From assembly GCA_013001595.1 (NCBI GenBank), contig JABDMH010000043.1:39104-103103 (forward strand): 64,000 nt of DNA. Reading direction: 5' to 3'. Numbering within the stretch: position 1 is the first letter of the stretch; every line of letters begins with the position of its first letter. The DNA is from Saprospiraceae bacterium (GTDB lineage: Bacteria > Bacteroidota > Bacteroidia > Chitinophagales > Saprospiraceae). The translations under genes were made by a program, and so were the position numbers. Below, one piece after another: positions 17,718-27,582 of the stretch. Below the pieces are notes generated by a model. It was given only the letters and a program-made list of their open reading frames with translations. It was not told where the DNA came from and made no database searches.

Positions 17718-19031
17718 CTATCCGACACTCTTTGTGAGCACATAATCCTCCAATTTCTTCATGGCAACTGCCATCGCTGCCGGGCTAACCAGGCTATGGA
17801 CGATGCGAAAGGCTCCAGGATAGGTGTGACCAAAACTGGAACCGGGAGTAAGCAAAATCCCTGTACTTTGATAGATATCCATCCACAATTCATACTCAGC
17901 GTTATCTCGCTTGGGTAGAAGTGAAGACAAATCTGCCCAAACAAAGAGGCTGCCCTTGGCAGGCACGTAAGGTATTTCTAATTTGCGTAACGTCCTTACC
18001 ACCAATAGGTAAGATGACGTCAGCTGTTGCTGATTGGTCTCAATGTAGGTATGCAAGAACTCCTGATCATCCAAGACTTGCTGTAGAAGCCACTGCGTGT
18101 GGTTTGACACACATCGTCCAAGTGCCAGATTTGAATATGCCTTAAGAAGCCCTTGATTCATGGAATATAGGACGCCGATTCTGAACCCCGATATGCCAAA
18201 ATCCTTTGAAAAAGCATACCAATGATGTAGGAAATCACTTTTCAGCTCTGCCATCACTTTAGCAAATGAATCAAATTGGATTAGATCAGCATAGTCCTCC
18301 TTAAGCTCAGGATGAGTGATGTCGATAAGAGAGAGGCCATATATCTCATTGACGACGAGATGCACCTTATGATCAATACACCACTTGGCAATACGACGAA
18401 GATCCCCACTACTAAATATGATGCCGGTGGGATTATCCGGCTGAGTGAGCACCAACATAGACCAATTCCGTCCTTGTTGTTGAAGATCATCATACAGATT
18501 ATCTAGCATCGAGGTAGAAATCTTGGCCTCGGACAACTCCATCAGATCTACATGGGTCTGCAAATCGAAACGCTCCAGTCCAGCTAAATTGCCAATGTCT
18601 GCCTTGTACACTGGGTAGGCAGGTGCGGGAAACACAACTACATCATTAGGGTTTCCCAGAATAAAGGCAGTCATCTCTATGACGCTCGTTGCTCCAGCTG
18701 AAATGGCTAGGTGTTCAGGATCGAGATTGACCTGCGTAAGGAAGGTTTCCAGAAAGGTTGCTATGGAATTCCTCACCTCGGGAGCTCCGGTAACCGCGGT
18801 ATAACCTGCCACCCAGTCGGGAATCTGTGTTTCACAGGAGATGGTTTGGAGGCGATCCCGAAGTAGATGCCAACAGTGGTGGTTCTCTGCCATATTGAGC
18901 AAGAAGGCACCATTTGGATTCAGTCTCGCATCGAAAGTGTTTTGCGAAGCTTCAAAAAATACATCCAGATCTACCCTCGGTGTTCCTTTACTAGCCTTAG
19001 AACCGCGAATTGAGAGTGTAGAATTTTTCAT
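17718..19031 (-). CDS. Class I/II PLP-dependent aminotransferase
   Basis: Cytosolic fold-type I PLP enzyme of 437 residues, close in style to 1-aminocyclopropane-1-carboxylate synthase-like aminotransferases. Visible motifs are YTAVTGAPEVRNSIA, SAGATSVIEM (phosphate cup), QPDNPTG (carboxylate contact), VNEIYGLS, and the Schiff-base lysine in YAFSKDFGISGFRIG. No clear operon partner; the amino-acid substrate cannot be read from the sequence. Confidence 0.87.
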   Translation of the reverse strand: MKNSTLSIRGSKASKGTPRVDLDVFFEASQNTFDARLNPNGAFLLNMAENHHCWHLLRDRLQTISCETQIPDWVAGYTAVTGAPEVRNSIATFLETFLTQVNLDPEHLAISAGATSVIEMTAFILGNPNDVVVFPAPAYPVYKADIGNLAGLERFDLQTHVDLMELSEAKISTSMLDNLYDDLQQQGRNWSMLVLTQPDNPTGIIFSSGDLRRIAKWCIDHKVHLVVNEIYGLSLIDITHPELKEDYADLIQFDSFAKVMAELKSDFLHHWYAFSKDFGISGFRIGVLYSMNQGLLKAYSNLALGRCVSNHTQWLLQQVLDDQEFLHTYIETNQQQLTSSYLLVVRTLRKLEIPYVPAKGSLFVWADLSSLLPKRDNAEYELWMDIYQSTGILLTPGSSFGHTYPGAFRIVHSLVSPAAMAVAMKKLEDYVLTKSVG

Positions 19032-19152
19032 GTGTAATGATAAGGGTCTTCTTGAATTTCTCGTCAGGTCCTCACATGTCCTTGATGAATACGTTACATC
19101 TATCCCGTAGCAGTTTCGGTCCTACCCAACTCATGGGATTTTTGTCATCTGG

Positions 19153-20733
19153 TCAATCTTTGGTGATTTTACTTCCCCACCAATCGTTGCCAGGATCGAA
19201 ATCTGGTGATAGATATTCAAGTCGTTGCTGTTCTAACTTTGGCCAACGTTCGTTCACGATTCGATCCAAATACGCTTTCTCCTTTTCTGCATCGTATGCA
19301 GGATCTGGAATAGGAAATTTAGCTCCCGTTTCCGTAAGGAATGCAAAAAGTTCTTCCCGCATGGCGCTTACCCTTTCTGGATGTTTGTCATCTAGGTCCA
19401 TTTGTTCTTCGAGATCACTAGCAAGGTTGTAAAGTACTTCACTTTGATCTTCATAATAGTGAATGAATTTCCATTCTCCGCGACGGATGATGGAGGAAGG
19501 CTGACCACCTTGATTCCCGTAGTGAGGATAATGCCATACCAACGATCGTTCCAGCAAGGTCTTTCCTTGCATTAAGGGCACCAGGCTCACTCCGTCCAGG
19601 TGCTGATCTGGCCGCAAATCTGCTCCCACTAGATCAAGGATGGTTGGATAGAAGTCAGCACCTGTAACGGGGGTATCGTTTCTCTTTCCAGCTATGTCCA
19701 GGCCCGGGGCCTTGATGAAATAAGGTTCTCGGATGCCACCTTCATACTGGTAGCCTTTTCCACCGCGCAATGGTAAATTTGAAGTGGCAAAGGCATCTCC
19801 AGCAGAAACACCTCCATTATCTGATGTGAATATGACAATGGTGTTGTCCGCTAGTCCTAGGTTGTCCAGGGTGCGCAAAACAATACCTATTGCGTCATCC
19901 ATAGTCTCCAGTAAGCCTGCATAGACAGGGTTATCCTGCACTTGCCTTATCGGCAGGAAATACCCCATTTCAAATCCCTTCTCAGCTATTCCGAGTTGCG
20001 TTGCTTTAGCCTGATATTTAGCCCATTTTTCTTGGGTAGTCTGTATTGGTGCATGAACGGCGTAGAAAGAGAGGTAGGCAAAAAAGGAAGTGTCGCGATG
20101 CGCTTCAATAAAAGCTGCGGTCTCTTTGCCAAGTCTGAGTGAGAGGTTTTCACCATCATTATTATGCGATAAGTTTGGGTTATTCCAAGGAGCAAAAAAA
20201 CCGCCACGGGGACTGCCTACATCCCAACCACCTTTGTTAATGTCGAATCCATGATCGGTAGGCCACGAACCTTCAGATCCGAGGTGCCACTTTCCTGCGA
20301 AAAAAGTTTTGTATCCAGCCTCCTTCATTGCTTCAGGTAAGACCTCATACTCAGCCGGTAAATTTGCCACGTTTTCAGGAGGCAACAGCTTATTGTGCCT
20401 GCCCGCTTTGCGCCAATCCTCTCCCGTTTTAGCTCCGATCCAGTCCGTGATACCATGTCTGGCCGGCACCCGACCGGACATAATGCTGGCTCGGCTTGGA
20501 CTACATACCTGACAAGTTGCATAGCCATTGGTGAAGATCATGCCCTCTTTCGCTATCCGATCAATGTTGGGTGTCTCATAAAATTCGCTGCCCATACAAC
20601 TCAAGTCGTGATAACCCAAATCGTCTGCCAGAATAAATACAACATTAGGAGACTTGCTCCTCTTTGTAGATTTACCCGGATTTTCACAGGCAGAAAGCAA
20701 GAGCATAACCAGCACAACAATTCCGCAAAATTT
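19153..20733 (-). CDS. Sulfatase, lipoprotein (Cys-type, S1 family)
   Basis: Exported arylsulfatase-family enzyme. From the preferred start at 20733 it has a lipoprotein signal with lipobox LLSAC (Cys17), then the metal site ILADDLGYHD, and the formylglycine motif Cys78-Ser-Pro-Ser-Arg82. FAGKWHLG and the later FTSDNGG metal motif complete the active site. It needs an anaerobic or FGE-type maturase, not found here. The longest frame starts at 20808 but its first residues do not look like a signal. It ends 82 bp before the next gene upstream, and shares strand with the lyase-like gene at 20816-23005, so both probably work on one sulfated glycan. Confidence 0.93.
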   Translation of the reverse strand, partial: KFCGIVVLVMLLLSACENPGKSTKRSKSPNVVFILADDLGYHDLSCMGSEFYETPNIDRIAKEGMIFTNGYATCQVCSPSRASIMSGRVPARHGITDWIGAKTGEDWRKAGRHNKLLPPENVANLPAEYEVLPEAMKEAGYKTFFAGKWHLGSEGSWPTDHGFDINKGGWDVGSPRGGFFAPWNNPNLSHNNDGENLSLRLGKETAAFIEAHRDTSFFAYLSFYAVHAPIQTTQEKWAKYQAKATQLGIAEKGFEMGYFLPIRQVQDNPVYAGLLETMDDAIGIVLRTLDNLGLADNTIVIFTSDNGGVSAGDAFATSNLPLRGGKGYQYEGGIREPYFIKAPGLDIAGKRNDTPVTGADFYPTILDLVGADLRPDQHLDGVSLVPLMQGKTLLERSLVWHYPHYGNQGGQPSSIIRRGEWKFIHYYEDQSEVLYNLASDLEEQMDLDDKHPERVSAMREELFAFLTETGAKFPIPDPAYDAEKEKAYLDRIVNERWPKLEQQRLEYLSPDFDPGNDWWGSKITKD

Positions 20734-20815
20734 CATTTGTATATTTCTATGAATGAAAGTACCTAACACAACAGTCATTAAATATCCGATATCTATGGAG
20801 CGGTGCACTACCCAC

Positions 20816-23005
20816 CTATTTTAGTGTCAAGGGTACAAATGGTTTTAATGTATACTTTTTTTTCCTCCAAAATAAATTCACATCGCGATCTGCCTCCACT
20901 GTTGCCACCTGATGGTTATTAAGCTGGGCAATAAATTGACAAACTTGATCAAAGCGTACATCTAGGGCACCATCCTTATTTATATCTACCCCCTTTGCTT
21001 CTCCACCGGTGGATGTCTGACCTACATAAGTGAGATTGTCTACTCGGTGCGATATCGTTGTATAATTCTCCCCTGCCATTTCAAATCCCTCAAGCAAAAC
21101 CTCGCCAGATGGTTCATTTTTTTTCTGAGGATAAATATAGACACTCAAAGTGTCTTGACTCGTAGAAAACCTCGCTGACTTCAGCCATCCATACGTACTT
21201 TGAATGGAGTCTTTACTTAGGCTTATTGCCACATCCTCATTCAACCCAAGAAAGTGCTGGCGATCTGAGTCTTGTCGATAACAAGTACTGGCCACCCTTC
21301 CATCTACCTCCACCATCAGTGGCCTCCCATCGTTGACTAAAAGCGGTACTGATAGTCCGAATTCGATCGGTTGCAATGGAAATAACTTGGTCAGGATCCC
21401 ATCTGGAGTGACGGTATATTCTTGCTTAAAATAAGGACCTCCACTTCCCGTCTTGTAGTGATAGGTCAAAGAGAACTTCACCAGTAGTGGATGTACAAAC
21501 TCAACTTCTGGAGTAATTCTGTAATCGTCCACCCTCTCTGCAAGATGAATCCAAGTATCCCCTTCCTTCCAGATCGGTCCAAATGTAAGCCCTTGACGAA
21601 TGTCTTTGCTGGCATCGGGGCTTACCAAATGTTCGCCATCTGATGGTCCGAGACGATCATCCCATCCTGCTTTACTAAAGCGAACGACACCCAGAGGTGT
21701 CCAAGACAGACCATATTTTGGGACGGTAGCTCCCCGCAGATTTATAAATACTTGCATGCCACCTGCATTAGCCACGAAAGTAGAAAATGCAGCATCTGTT
21801 GTAAATGCATATCCACCGATTTCAGCAGGGCAAGGTTGTTCTGGTAGGTCGCTGGATGCCACATGATAAGCCTCTGCCAAATGGAACATCATGGCACCAC
21901 TGTAATTGCCCCATTGACTCGCCGGTTGGTAACCTACTCGTTCCCCCGGATCAAAATAATTCTTAGTGATATAAAAGGATCCTTTCCACGGAACGTCCTC
22001 CCTTTTCCATCGCTGGATACTCCGATAGGCCAAATTCGCGGCTCGTACATATTGACTTGCTAGCCTGCTTTGTCCGCGGGTAAGGGCATCACGACCCATG
22101 CTGTGGAATATTGCCAAATACAAAATGTCGTTGAATACGTGATCATCAGTTCTTCCATTGGGAGGACATTGACCTGCAGGGCTCTGTAGCAATAAAGATG
22201 TGTGACTACCTCTTCTCACCGCCTCACTTATTTCATTCCCTGAAGGGCCTTGGTAAGATTCACCCAACAAAGTCACAAGATTTCCCCTACCCACAGCTTC
22301 CACCGCATGAGACTGCGGATCGCTGCTCCAGTCTTGATACAGATTCCATTTATCCAGCATTATTCTCTCTCGCTGTGTCCAGTGCAACCACCCCTTTTCA
22401 ATAAATGCTATGGCAGAATGCTCCGGGATCAGGCCTCGTTTTGCCCGTTGCCACTCGCCTTTCATCGCATAGGTACGCCAATTGTTGAGCCGGCCATGCA
22501 TGTTGGTCATGACCTGATTTAGTGGCGTTTGCAGCCGCTTAAGCCACGTGTCCTGTGTAGTCTGATCTACGAAAGGCTTATAGAGGTCCAATGCCTCCAC
22601 AAGGGGGCTGATGAAAAACTCACCATGGGCATCTGGTATCCCTTTATAGCCAGCCGCAAAACAGATGGTAGCATGCTCCATGGCTTTAATGCCAGATGGT
22701 AAGAGGTCAGTAGCTACATCTGCGTTGATCAGTGTACCCACCGCATGTGCGAAATATGGCGTTGAATACTGATGCTCCCGGTGCAGATAGGGATCGATGA
22801 TGGCTCCATCTTCTCGCTGGTGCTTTTGTGCAACTCGGCACATGCCCTCGATAGACTGTAAATAGTCGGCAGGAAGAATTCCTGAGGGCTTCCAAGATTG
22901 TGCAGTCAGATGGAAATTCAAGTCCGGTAAATGTTGCGGAAGATCCTGCGCTGTAGCATATGTCAACAGCAAGAATCCAAATAGTAAAGGAAAGACGCAA
23001 TTCAT
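20816..23005 (-). CDS. Secreted alpha-toroid carbohydrate-active enzyme, lyase- or hydrolase-like
   Basis: 729-residue exported protein with signal peptide ending near YATAQ. The first 400 residues are helix-rich with Trp and Tyr repeats (for example GKGWLHWTQRER-like spacing, PPNGRTDDHVFND), as in (alpha/alpha)6 toroid lyases and hydrolases; the remaining part is beta-rich, ending with a small domain. This two-part layout resembles polysaccharide lyase families with alpha-toroid plus beta-sandwich, perhaps a PL27-like rhamnosyl-glucuronate lyase, but I do not recognise a definite family. Neighbouring sulfatase and beta-helix genes support a role in glycan degradation. Confidence 0.8.
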   Translation of the reverse strand: MNCVFPLLFGFLLLTYATAQDLPQHLPDLNFHLTAQSWKPSGILPADYLQSIEGMCRVAQKHQREDGAIIDPYLHREHQYSTPYFAHAVGTLINADVATDLLPSGIKAMEHATICFAAGYKGIPDAHGEFFISPLVEALDLYKPFVDQTTQDTWLKRLQTPLNQVMTNMHGRLNNWRTYAMKGEWQRAKRGLIPEHSAIAFIEKGWLHWTQRERIMLDKWNLYQDWSSDPQSHAVEAVGRGNLVTLLGESYQGPSGNEISEAVRRGSHTSLLLQSPAGQCPPNGRTDDHVFNDILYLAIFHSMGRDALTRGQSRLASQYVRAANLAYRSIQRWKREDVPWKGSFYITKNYFDPGERVGYQPASQWGNYSGAMMFHLAEAYHVASSDLPEQPCPAEIGGYAFTTDAAFSTFVANAGGMQVFINLRGATVPKYGLSWTPLGVVRFSKAGWDDRLGPSDGEHLVSPDASKDIRQGLTFGPIWKEGDTWIHLAERVDDYRITPEVEFVHPLLVKFSLTYHYKTGSGGPYFKQEYTVTPDGILTKLFPLQPIEFGLSVPLLVNDGRPLMVEVDGRVASTCYRQDSDRQHFLGLNEDVAISLSKDSIQSTYGWLKSARFSTSQDTLSVYIYPQKKNEPSGEVLLEGFEMAGENYTTISHRVDNLTYVGQTSTGGEAKGVDINKDGALDVRFDQVCQFIAQLNNHQVATVEADRDVNLFWRKKKYTLKPFVPLTLK

Positions 23006-23070
23006 AATTGAATGTAAGAAAATAGAACTTCAATCAGAACCGCTCACCATGACCACCCCTAATGGCCTGA

Positions 23071-23406
23071 CTAGTGAGCCTACTCCGAAAAATCACCAAA
23101 TCAAAAATGGCTCTTTTGGCGATCTTTTCATTTTTCTCAGTTAGTGCAATGTCTGAAAAATATCTATACAGCTTGGTTGGTTCTTTTGCACCAGTATTGC
23201 GTTGCAGAACCACTCCTATAGCACTGCTATACTCGCGAACCTGCGCCTTATCCTGGGCACAAAATAACTGCGCCCCTGCTGTATACATACCTATCAGACT
23301 TTACACGTGCTGATACTCAGGCATCACCAAATCTCGAAAAAGTGCAAATCTCATCCAAAATAGTCTCATTTTGTGAAGATGGCACTTTCCGGAGTACGCT
23401 CACTAG
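23071..23406. mobile_element. 328-bp fold-back element (MITE-like) with CTAG flanks
   Basis: Element 23075-23402 has inverted ends TGAGCCTACTCCG / CGGAGTACGCTCA (one mismatch) that continue inward as imperfect arms of about 100 bases. CTAG stands on both sides (23071-23074, 23403-23406). The centre holds TATAGCACTGCTATA, so the whole unit folds on itself. Its right flank coincides with the TAG stop of the beta-helix gene. The two short frames inside it (23034-23288 minus, 23074-23313 plus) are by-products of the palindrome. Confidence 0.8.
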
Positions 23407-24883
23407 TGTTGAGCACAGGGCAGCAGATCTAGCACGAATGAGAAGTTGGGTAACACCTCAAAATCTGGTAGGAGGTTGATTTCCTGTTCAGCCCTAAATA
23501 CCACATTCGCCTGATTGATGGATGCATCAGCATAGATGACTGAAGCATCGTCATATATTTGCCCCACGACTGGATCTTGAATCTTTAAGATTTGAGTTCC
23601 ACCGTCATTCGCACCAGCATCACCTTCATAGCATCCGATGTCATAGGTCAATGCTCCTGGTTGAGACATTTTTTCGAGATCATCCAACACTATAGAGCTC
23701 ACCAAACTTGTGCCCATATCGGTGGCTTGGGATGTATTGGCGAGGTGAAAATCCTGAGCAGCATAGTTGACGAAAATCTGTGCAACCGGATCTGCCACTT
23801 TTGAATGTGCATCCTGCCCAGTCTGAGACTGCCACTGAGCAAGTGTAATGACATTTCCTGGATTGTCGTCCATTCTATTCGTCACATCCGACACGATGTT
23901 ATAGTCGCTGAGAAAATTATTGGTCGAGGTAGTAGCAATTGCTCCCCTAGAGGCATGCTCAGTCAAAATAATATTATTGTATACCTCTGCACCGTCATGA
24001 GATCCATTAATAAAAAGTATGCCCCAACGACCGTCATCCGGTACAATGATCGTATTGTTGAAAATCCTGGCTCCAGTACTAGATACCGCCCCATCAATCT
24101 GAAATAGTGCTATGCCCTGAGCCATGTGATTGCTGTAAATGAGATTATTAAATACTTGCGCATTTATAATTCCGTCCATGTTGATGCCAGCAGCCTGATT
24201 ATTGTCATACAGCACATTTCCATAAATCATAAAATCCTCGCTGATGCCATCTCCAACAGCACTTAAATCTGCATTACAGTGAATGCCATTCGCATTGTTG
24301 TCATGACAGATATTGTATCTGATAATGGTGCGATCGGAGCTGTTGGACAAATAAATACCATGCTCATCAATCGAATTTGAACAGACAATGTATTCAATTA
24401 AAACATCGTGTATGAAGGCTGTGAATATTCCCCGCTCGGCATTATTTCTTGTTGTACAACGTCGCACCACACAATGATCGGCCAACACCAAACGAATGCC
24501 ATTTCCGCTGCTTGGCATATTGTTACTGGTAAAACCTTCAATTACATTGTAGTCCACATTTTCTATGTTGATGCCGTCATCACGTACTCCAGCGGAACCA
24601 GTGATGATGCAATTGTTTCCCAGAGCTTTGAAGACTATCGGTTGACCGGCAATACCTGAGGCGGACCGGTTATCAAATCCAATATGACTTCCATCGGCAA
24701 CGAAGACCGTATCTCCGGCGGTTAACATCTCCTCATCGATCGGATATTGAATGGTGGCGAAAGCAGTCGCTAAAGTCAAGCCATTGCTGGAGTTGCTGCC
24801 AGAAGTTGATACAAAATAATTGTACTGAATAAGCTAGATGTGCATGATGTTAGAAAAAGGAGGTAGACAAATCTAGACTTCAT
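23403..24883 (-). pseudogene. Secreted right-handed beta-helix repeat protein with frameshift after the signal peptide
   Basis: The main frame (to about 24820) encodes a right-handed parallel beta-helix of pectate-lyase-like type: repeated rungs such as DGINIENVDYNVIEGF, NGIRLVLADHCVVRRCTT and IYGNVLYDNNQAAGINMDG. It ends with a VFRAEQEINLLPDFEV module found at the C-termini of many exported Bacteroidota proteins. Upstream in a different frame an ATG at 24883 begins MKSRFVYLLFLTSCTSS, a good signal peptide, while the main frame has an in-frame TAG there. A single indel near ACAATTATTTT (about 24805-24820) would join them. Either the gene has recently decayed or the base is a sequence error. 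Polysaccharide lyase or glycosidase function is possible. Confidence 0.65.
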
Positions 24884-25152
24884 ATCTCAATTTCTGGTAT
24901 GTCAATCGTGAGATGTCCGTGGTCGTTATAATGGAGAGGTTCCACCAAGTAAACGAAGTAATTAACTAGAAATTATCGACCGCTGTTGATAACATCCACT
25001 CATACGAATTGACAAAATACGATCGAACATTGGGTGATACAAAGACCTCACTCTTTACTATGAATGTCGGGCTACACATACTTGGTTGCGAACATATTGG
25101 CCATCACTAGCAACTTGATCGCTTACCTTGTAAAAATGAAAAAAGGCATCAT

Positions 25153-25554
25153 CTAATCATATGCTTCCCATCCTTTCCTTAACAAATTAATCAGTTCAAT
25201 GGTCACCTGAGATTCATCTGAAACCCTACAGTGGTGTGCATGCTTGTTTGGGTAGGATGTAATTTTTTTAATCAATGGACTTTGTATGACCTCAGGATGG
25301 TAAAATTTGACATCCAACTCTTTGGACATTGGCTTGACAATAAGCCACGCCTTCCGCTTAGTAAACACCACAGACTTTGTACTAGTGCCAACACTGCATG
25401 GCTCCCAATCTATTACACTGACTAATAATTTATCGAAGGCCAGAATCAACTCCTCTGATCTGCCCATGAAAAGATCATCCAGGGTCACACTAGTGCAGAT
25501 ATGAGACTGATTTGTTGTTGCAAAATTTCGATTGCATTCAGGGCAAGTCCACAT
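25153..25554 (-). CDS. DUF5655 domain protein with N-terminal zinc ribbon
   Basis: Small cytosolic protein of about 133 residues. It starts MWTCPECNRNF with CxxC and a later HIC, which suggests a zinc-ribbon, followed by a DUF5655-like domain (SVGTSTKSVVFTKRKAWLIVKPM...). Function of this domain is unknown; it occurs in single-copy stress or DNA-associated genes. The longer frame to 25602 adds residues without conservation character, so the CPEC Met at 25554 is chosen. It is isolated: about 270 gene-free bases precede it downstream and about 700 follow upstream. Confidence 0.75.
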   Translation of the reverse strand: MWTCPECNRNFATTNQSHICTSVTLDDLFMGRSEELILAFDKLLVSVIDWEPCSVGTSTKSVVFTKRKAWLIVKPMSKELDVKFYHPEVIQSPLIKKITSYPNKHAHHCRVSDESQVTIELINLLRKGWEAYD

Positions 25555-26280
25555 TATTTGATTTTTAGCACTGCGAAAAAATGCCAGGACTAGGGCATCC
25601 AAGAAGTTTCAGTTCGTACTGTGATGATAACAATTTATCTTTGAAGACAGATAGTAAATTAGCATCGATGGGTAGATGCCATTTTCATGAGGATAAAACA
25701 TGACCAATCCCGGGTTTCACCCGGGGCCAATTTGTTTTTAACCCTTTTGGGGTCGACTGAAGTCTCCATAATAAGCTAAGCGTCACCCTGAGTGCAAACA
25801 TTTTTTCCAAAAGAATGAAGGGAGCGAAAATGACAGGGGGGCATGCTCATAGGTTTCTCAACGGTTTCCATGATATTAATACTCTCTGAAAAACAGCGTT
25901 TTATCAAGGTCTGTCATAGATAGTGAAACAAGGGCAATCGAAGGGTAGGTCGTGCTTCTCTCGGTAGTAAATGACCTGTAAATAACAACCTTAAAGTCAT
26001 CCTCAGTTCACACATTTTTTTTCAAAAATGAAGGGAGTGAGATGACAGGGGGCTTGCTCAAAGAGGGCTCTCATGATGGTATCTGGATATTAGTACAACC
26101 TGTAAAACGGAGTATTGTGAAGTTCTGTCATAGGTAGCGGAACGAGGTGCAACCGAAGGGTGACTGCGTTGCACTCCACACATCTTTTTTTACTAAAATG
26201 AAAGAGTGTAGTGACAGATTATCGATGGAAATTTTTTACTAGGGATTGTCATGATTTTATTCAAAAATCCCGCTAATTCG
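25555..26280. repeat. Intergenic region with a REP-like double hairpin and three degenerate repeat copies
   Basis: No gene is supported here. Around 25708-25757 a CCCGGGTTTCACCCGGG palindrome is followed by CCCTTTTGGGG, the double-hairpin look of REP sequences in this phylum. Three related blocks follow, at about 25780-25953, 25992-26165 and 26170-26256. Each begins with a run like CACATTTTTTT, continues with AAAATGAAGGGAGTGA..TGACAG, and the first two carry TCTGTCATAG.TAG. They are diverged copies of one non-coding repeat; no inverted ends were found. Confidence 0.6.
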
Positions 26281-26281
26281 A

Positions 26282-27455
26282 GCGTTGCTTCATGATGCAC
26301 ATTATCCAGGTGCCGAATATCTTCATGGGGTAAAGTGACTGGCAATAATGGATATGGCATGAGTGCGGTGGGTTTTCGACCCTCCAGAGGTGCACGATTA
26401 ATTATTGATGCCGTGGATAAACCAGATCATAGACCCGTCTGGTGCCTTGTTTGGGGTGGGGCCAATACCGTAGCCCAAGCTATTTGGACGGTGAGACATG
26501 AGAGAGATGATGAAGCCCTGCAACATTCCTCTCTAAGTTGCGCATATATGACCTGGCAGCTCAAGATGATGCCGGTGCCTGGATGGCCAAGACTTTTCCA
26601 GATCTATACATCATCAGAAATGTGCTGGCTTACAAGGGCATGTCAAATCGATTCAGTGCCTCCGAATGGGATCATACTCGGGGCGGTAGTGAGTCGGTAG
26701 TCACTAAAGCTTGGGTAAAAGAGCACATACAGGAGGGTCACGGGCCGCTGGGAAAAGTATATCCAGAGGCTCTACATATCTGGGAAGGGGATTCCGCTAC
26801 CTACTTCTATTTAATGCCCAATGGATTAAATAATCCAGAGCAACAATGGCAAGGCAGCTGGGGTGGCAGATTTTCCCGCGAGAAAGAGAAAAACGTCAAC
26901 ATCAAGGCTGAACAATATGCGGGCGCCTATAACCACAAGGGCGGAGCCTGGGTTAATGAACTTCCCTATCTCGATTATTATCTATATGCCGACGCCATAG
27001 ACAGGTGGGAATATGAGGGTAAAACATACGAGAACAAATGGGCACCCATCTTCCGCTGGCGAACAGCATTTCAGCATGACTTTGCAGCCAGAATGGATCG
27101 CTGTATAAAATCCTATACAGAAGTAAATCACAATCCTGTGGCTGCGCTCAATGGAGATCAATCGAAGAAGGTGCTCTACAATGATGTCAGAGGAGGAACT
27201 GTCGTAACCCTAGATGCGGGTGGATCCCATGGTCCAGATGGAGATGATCTGATCTATACCTGGTGGGTGTATTCCGAAGCTGGCACCTACGACCATGAAG
27301 TATCCATAGCAAATTCGGAAAGCGAAATTGCCAAAATCCAAGTGCCGACAGATGCAAACGGTAAGACGATTCACTGTATGCTGACCTTGGAAGACAATGG
27401 AGCACCGAGATTGACCAGCTATCGGAGACTGGTACTGAACGTGTTGGTGGATTAG
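26282..27455 (+). pseudogene. Decayed DUF1593 (nucleoside-hydrolase-like) gene, 5' truncated and frameshifted
   Basis: Remnant of a secreted DUF1593 glycan-associated protein. The tail 26538-27455 reads well to a C-terminal beta-sandwich (WVYSEAGTYDHEV.., VLNVLVD). Upstream fragments in other frames continue the family: HYPGAEYL at about 26308-26331, then GNNGYGMSAVG and DHRPVWCLVWGGANTVAQA from 26341. At least two frameshifts separate them (near 26331-26341 and near 26520-26527), and the N-terminal signal and Asp-rich metal site are missing. The apparent start of the longest frame is a TTG inside conserved sequence, so it is not a true start. Confidence 0.8.
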
Positions 27456-27497
27456 TTAGGGTTTAGGACGGAGTTATCGAATTTTCCTAAAAAGCAA

Positions 27498-27580
27498 ATC
27501 CACCAATAAACCAACACGCTAACCTGCCAATTCGCCAAAAAGCCAAGATGCTAACCAGCCAACACGCCAATTAGCCAAAA
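27498..27580. repeat. Short degenerate tandem repeat
   Basis: About 80 bases built from loosely repeated CCAACACGC / GCCAATTAGCC units directly after the DUF1593 remnant and just before the end of the TonB receptor gene. Such low-complexity stretches are frequent in Cytophaga-like genomes. Function unknown. Confidence 0.5.
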
Positions 27581-27582
27581 AC

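Noticed and set aside
23034..23313. Two small reading frames on opposite strands
   Set aside because: They lie in the long inverted repeat of the second fold-back element and mirror each other; no protein character.
26538..27455. Intact 305-aa gene
   Set aside because: Its TTG start falls inside conserved DUF1593 sequence that continues upstream in other frames, so it is a fragment.
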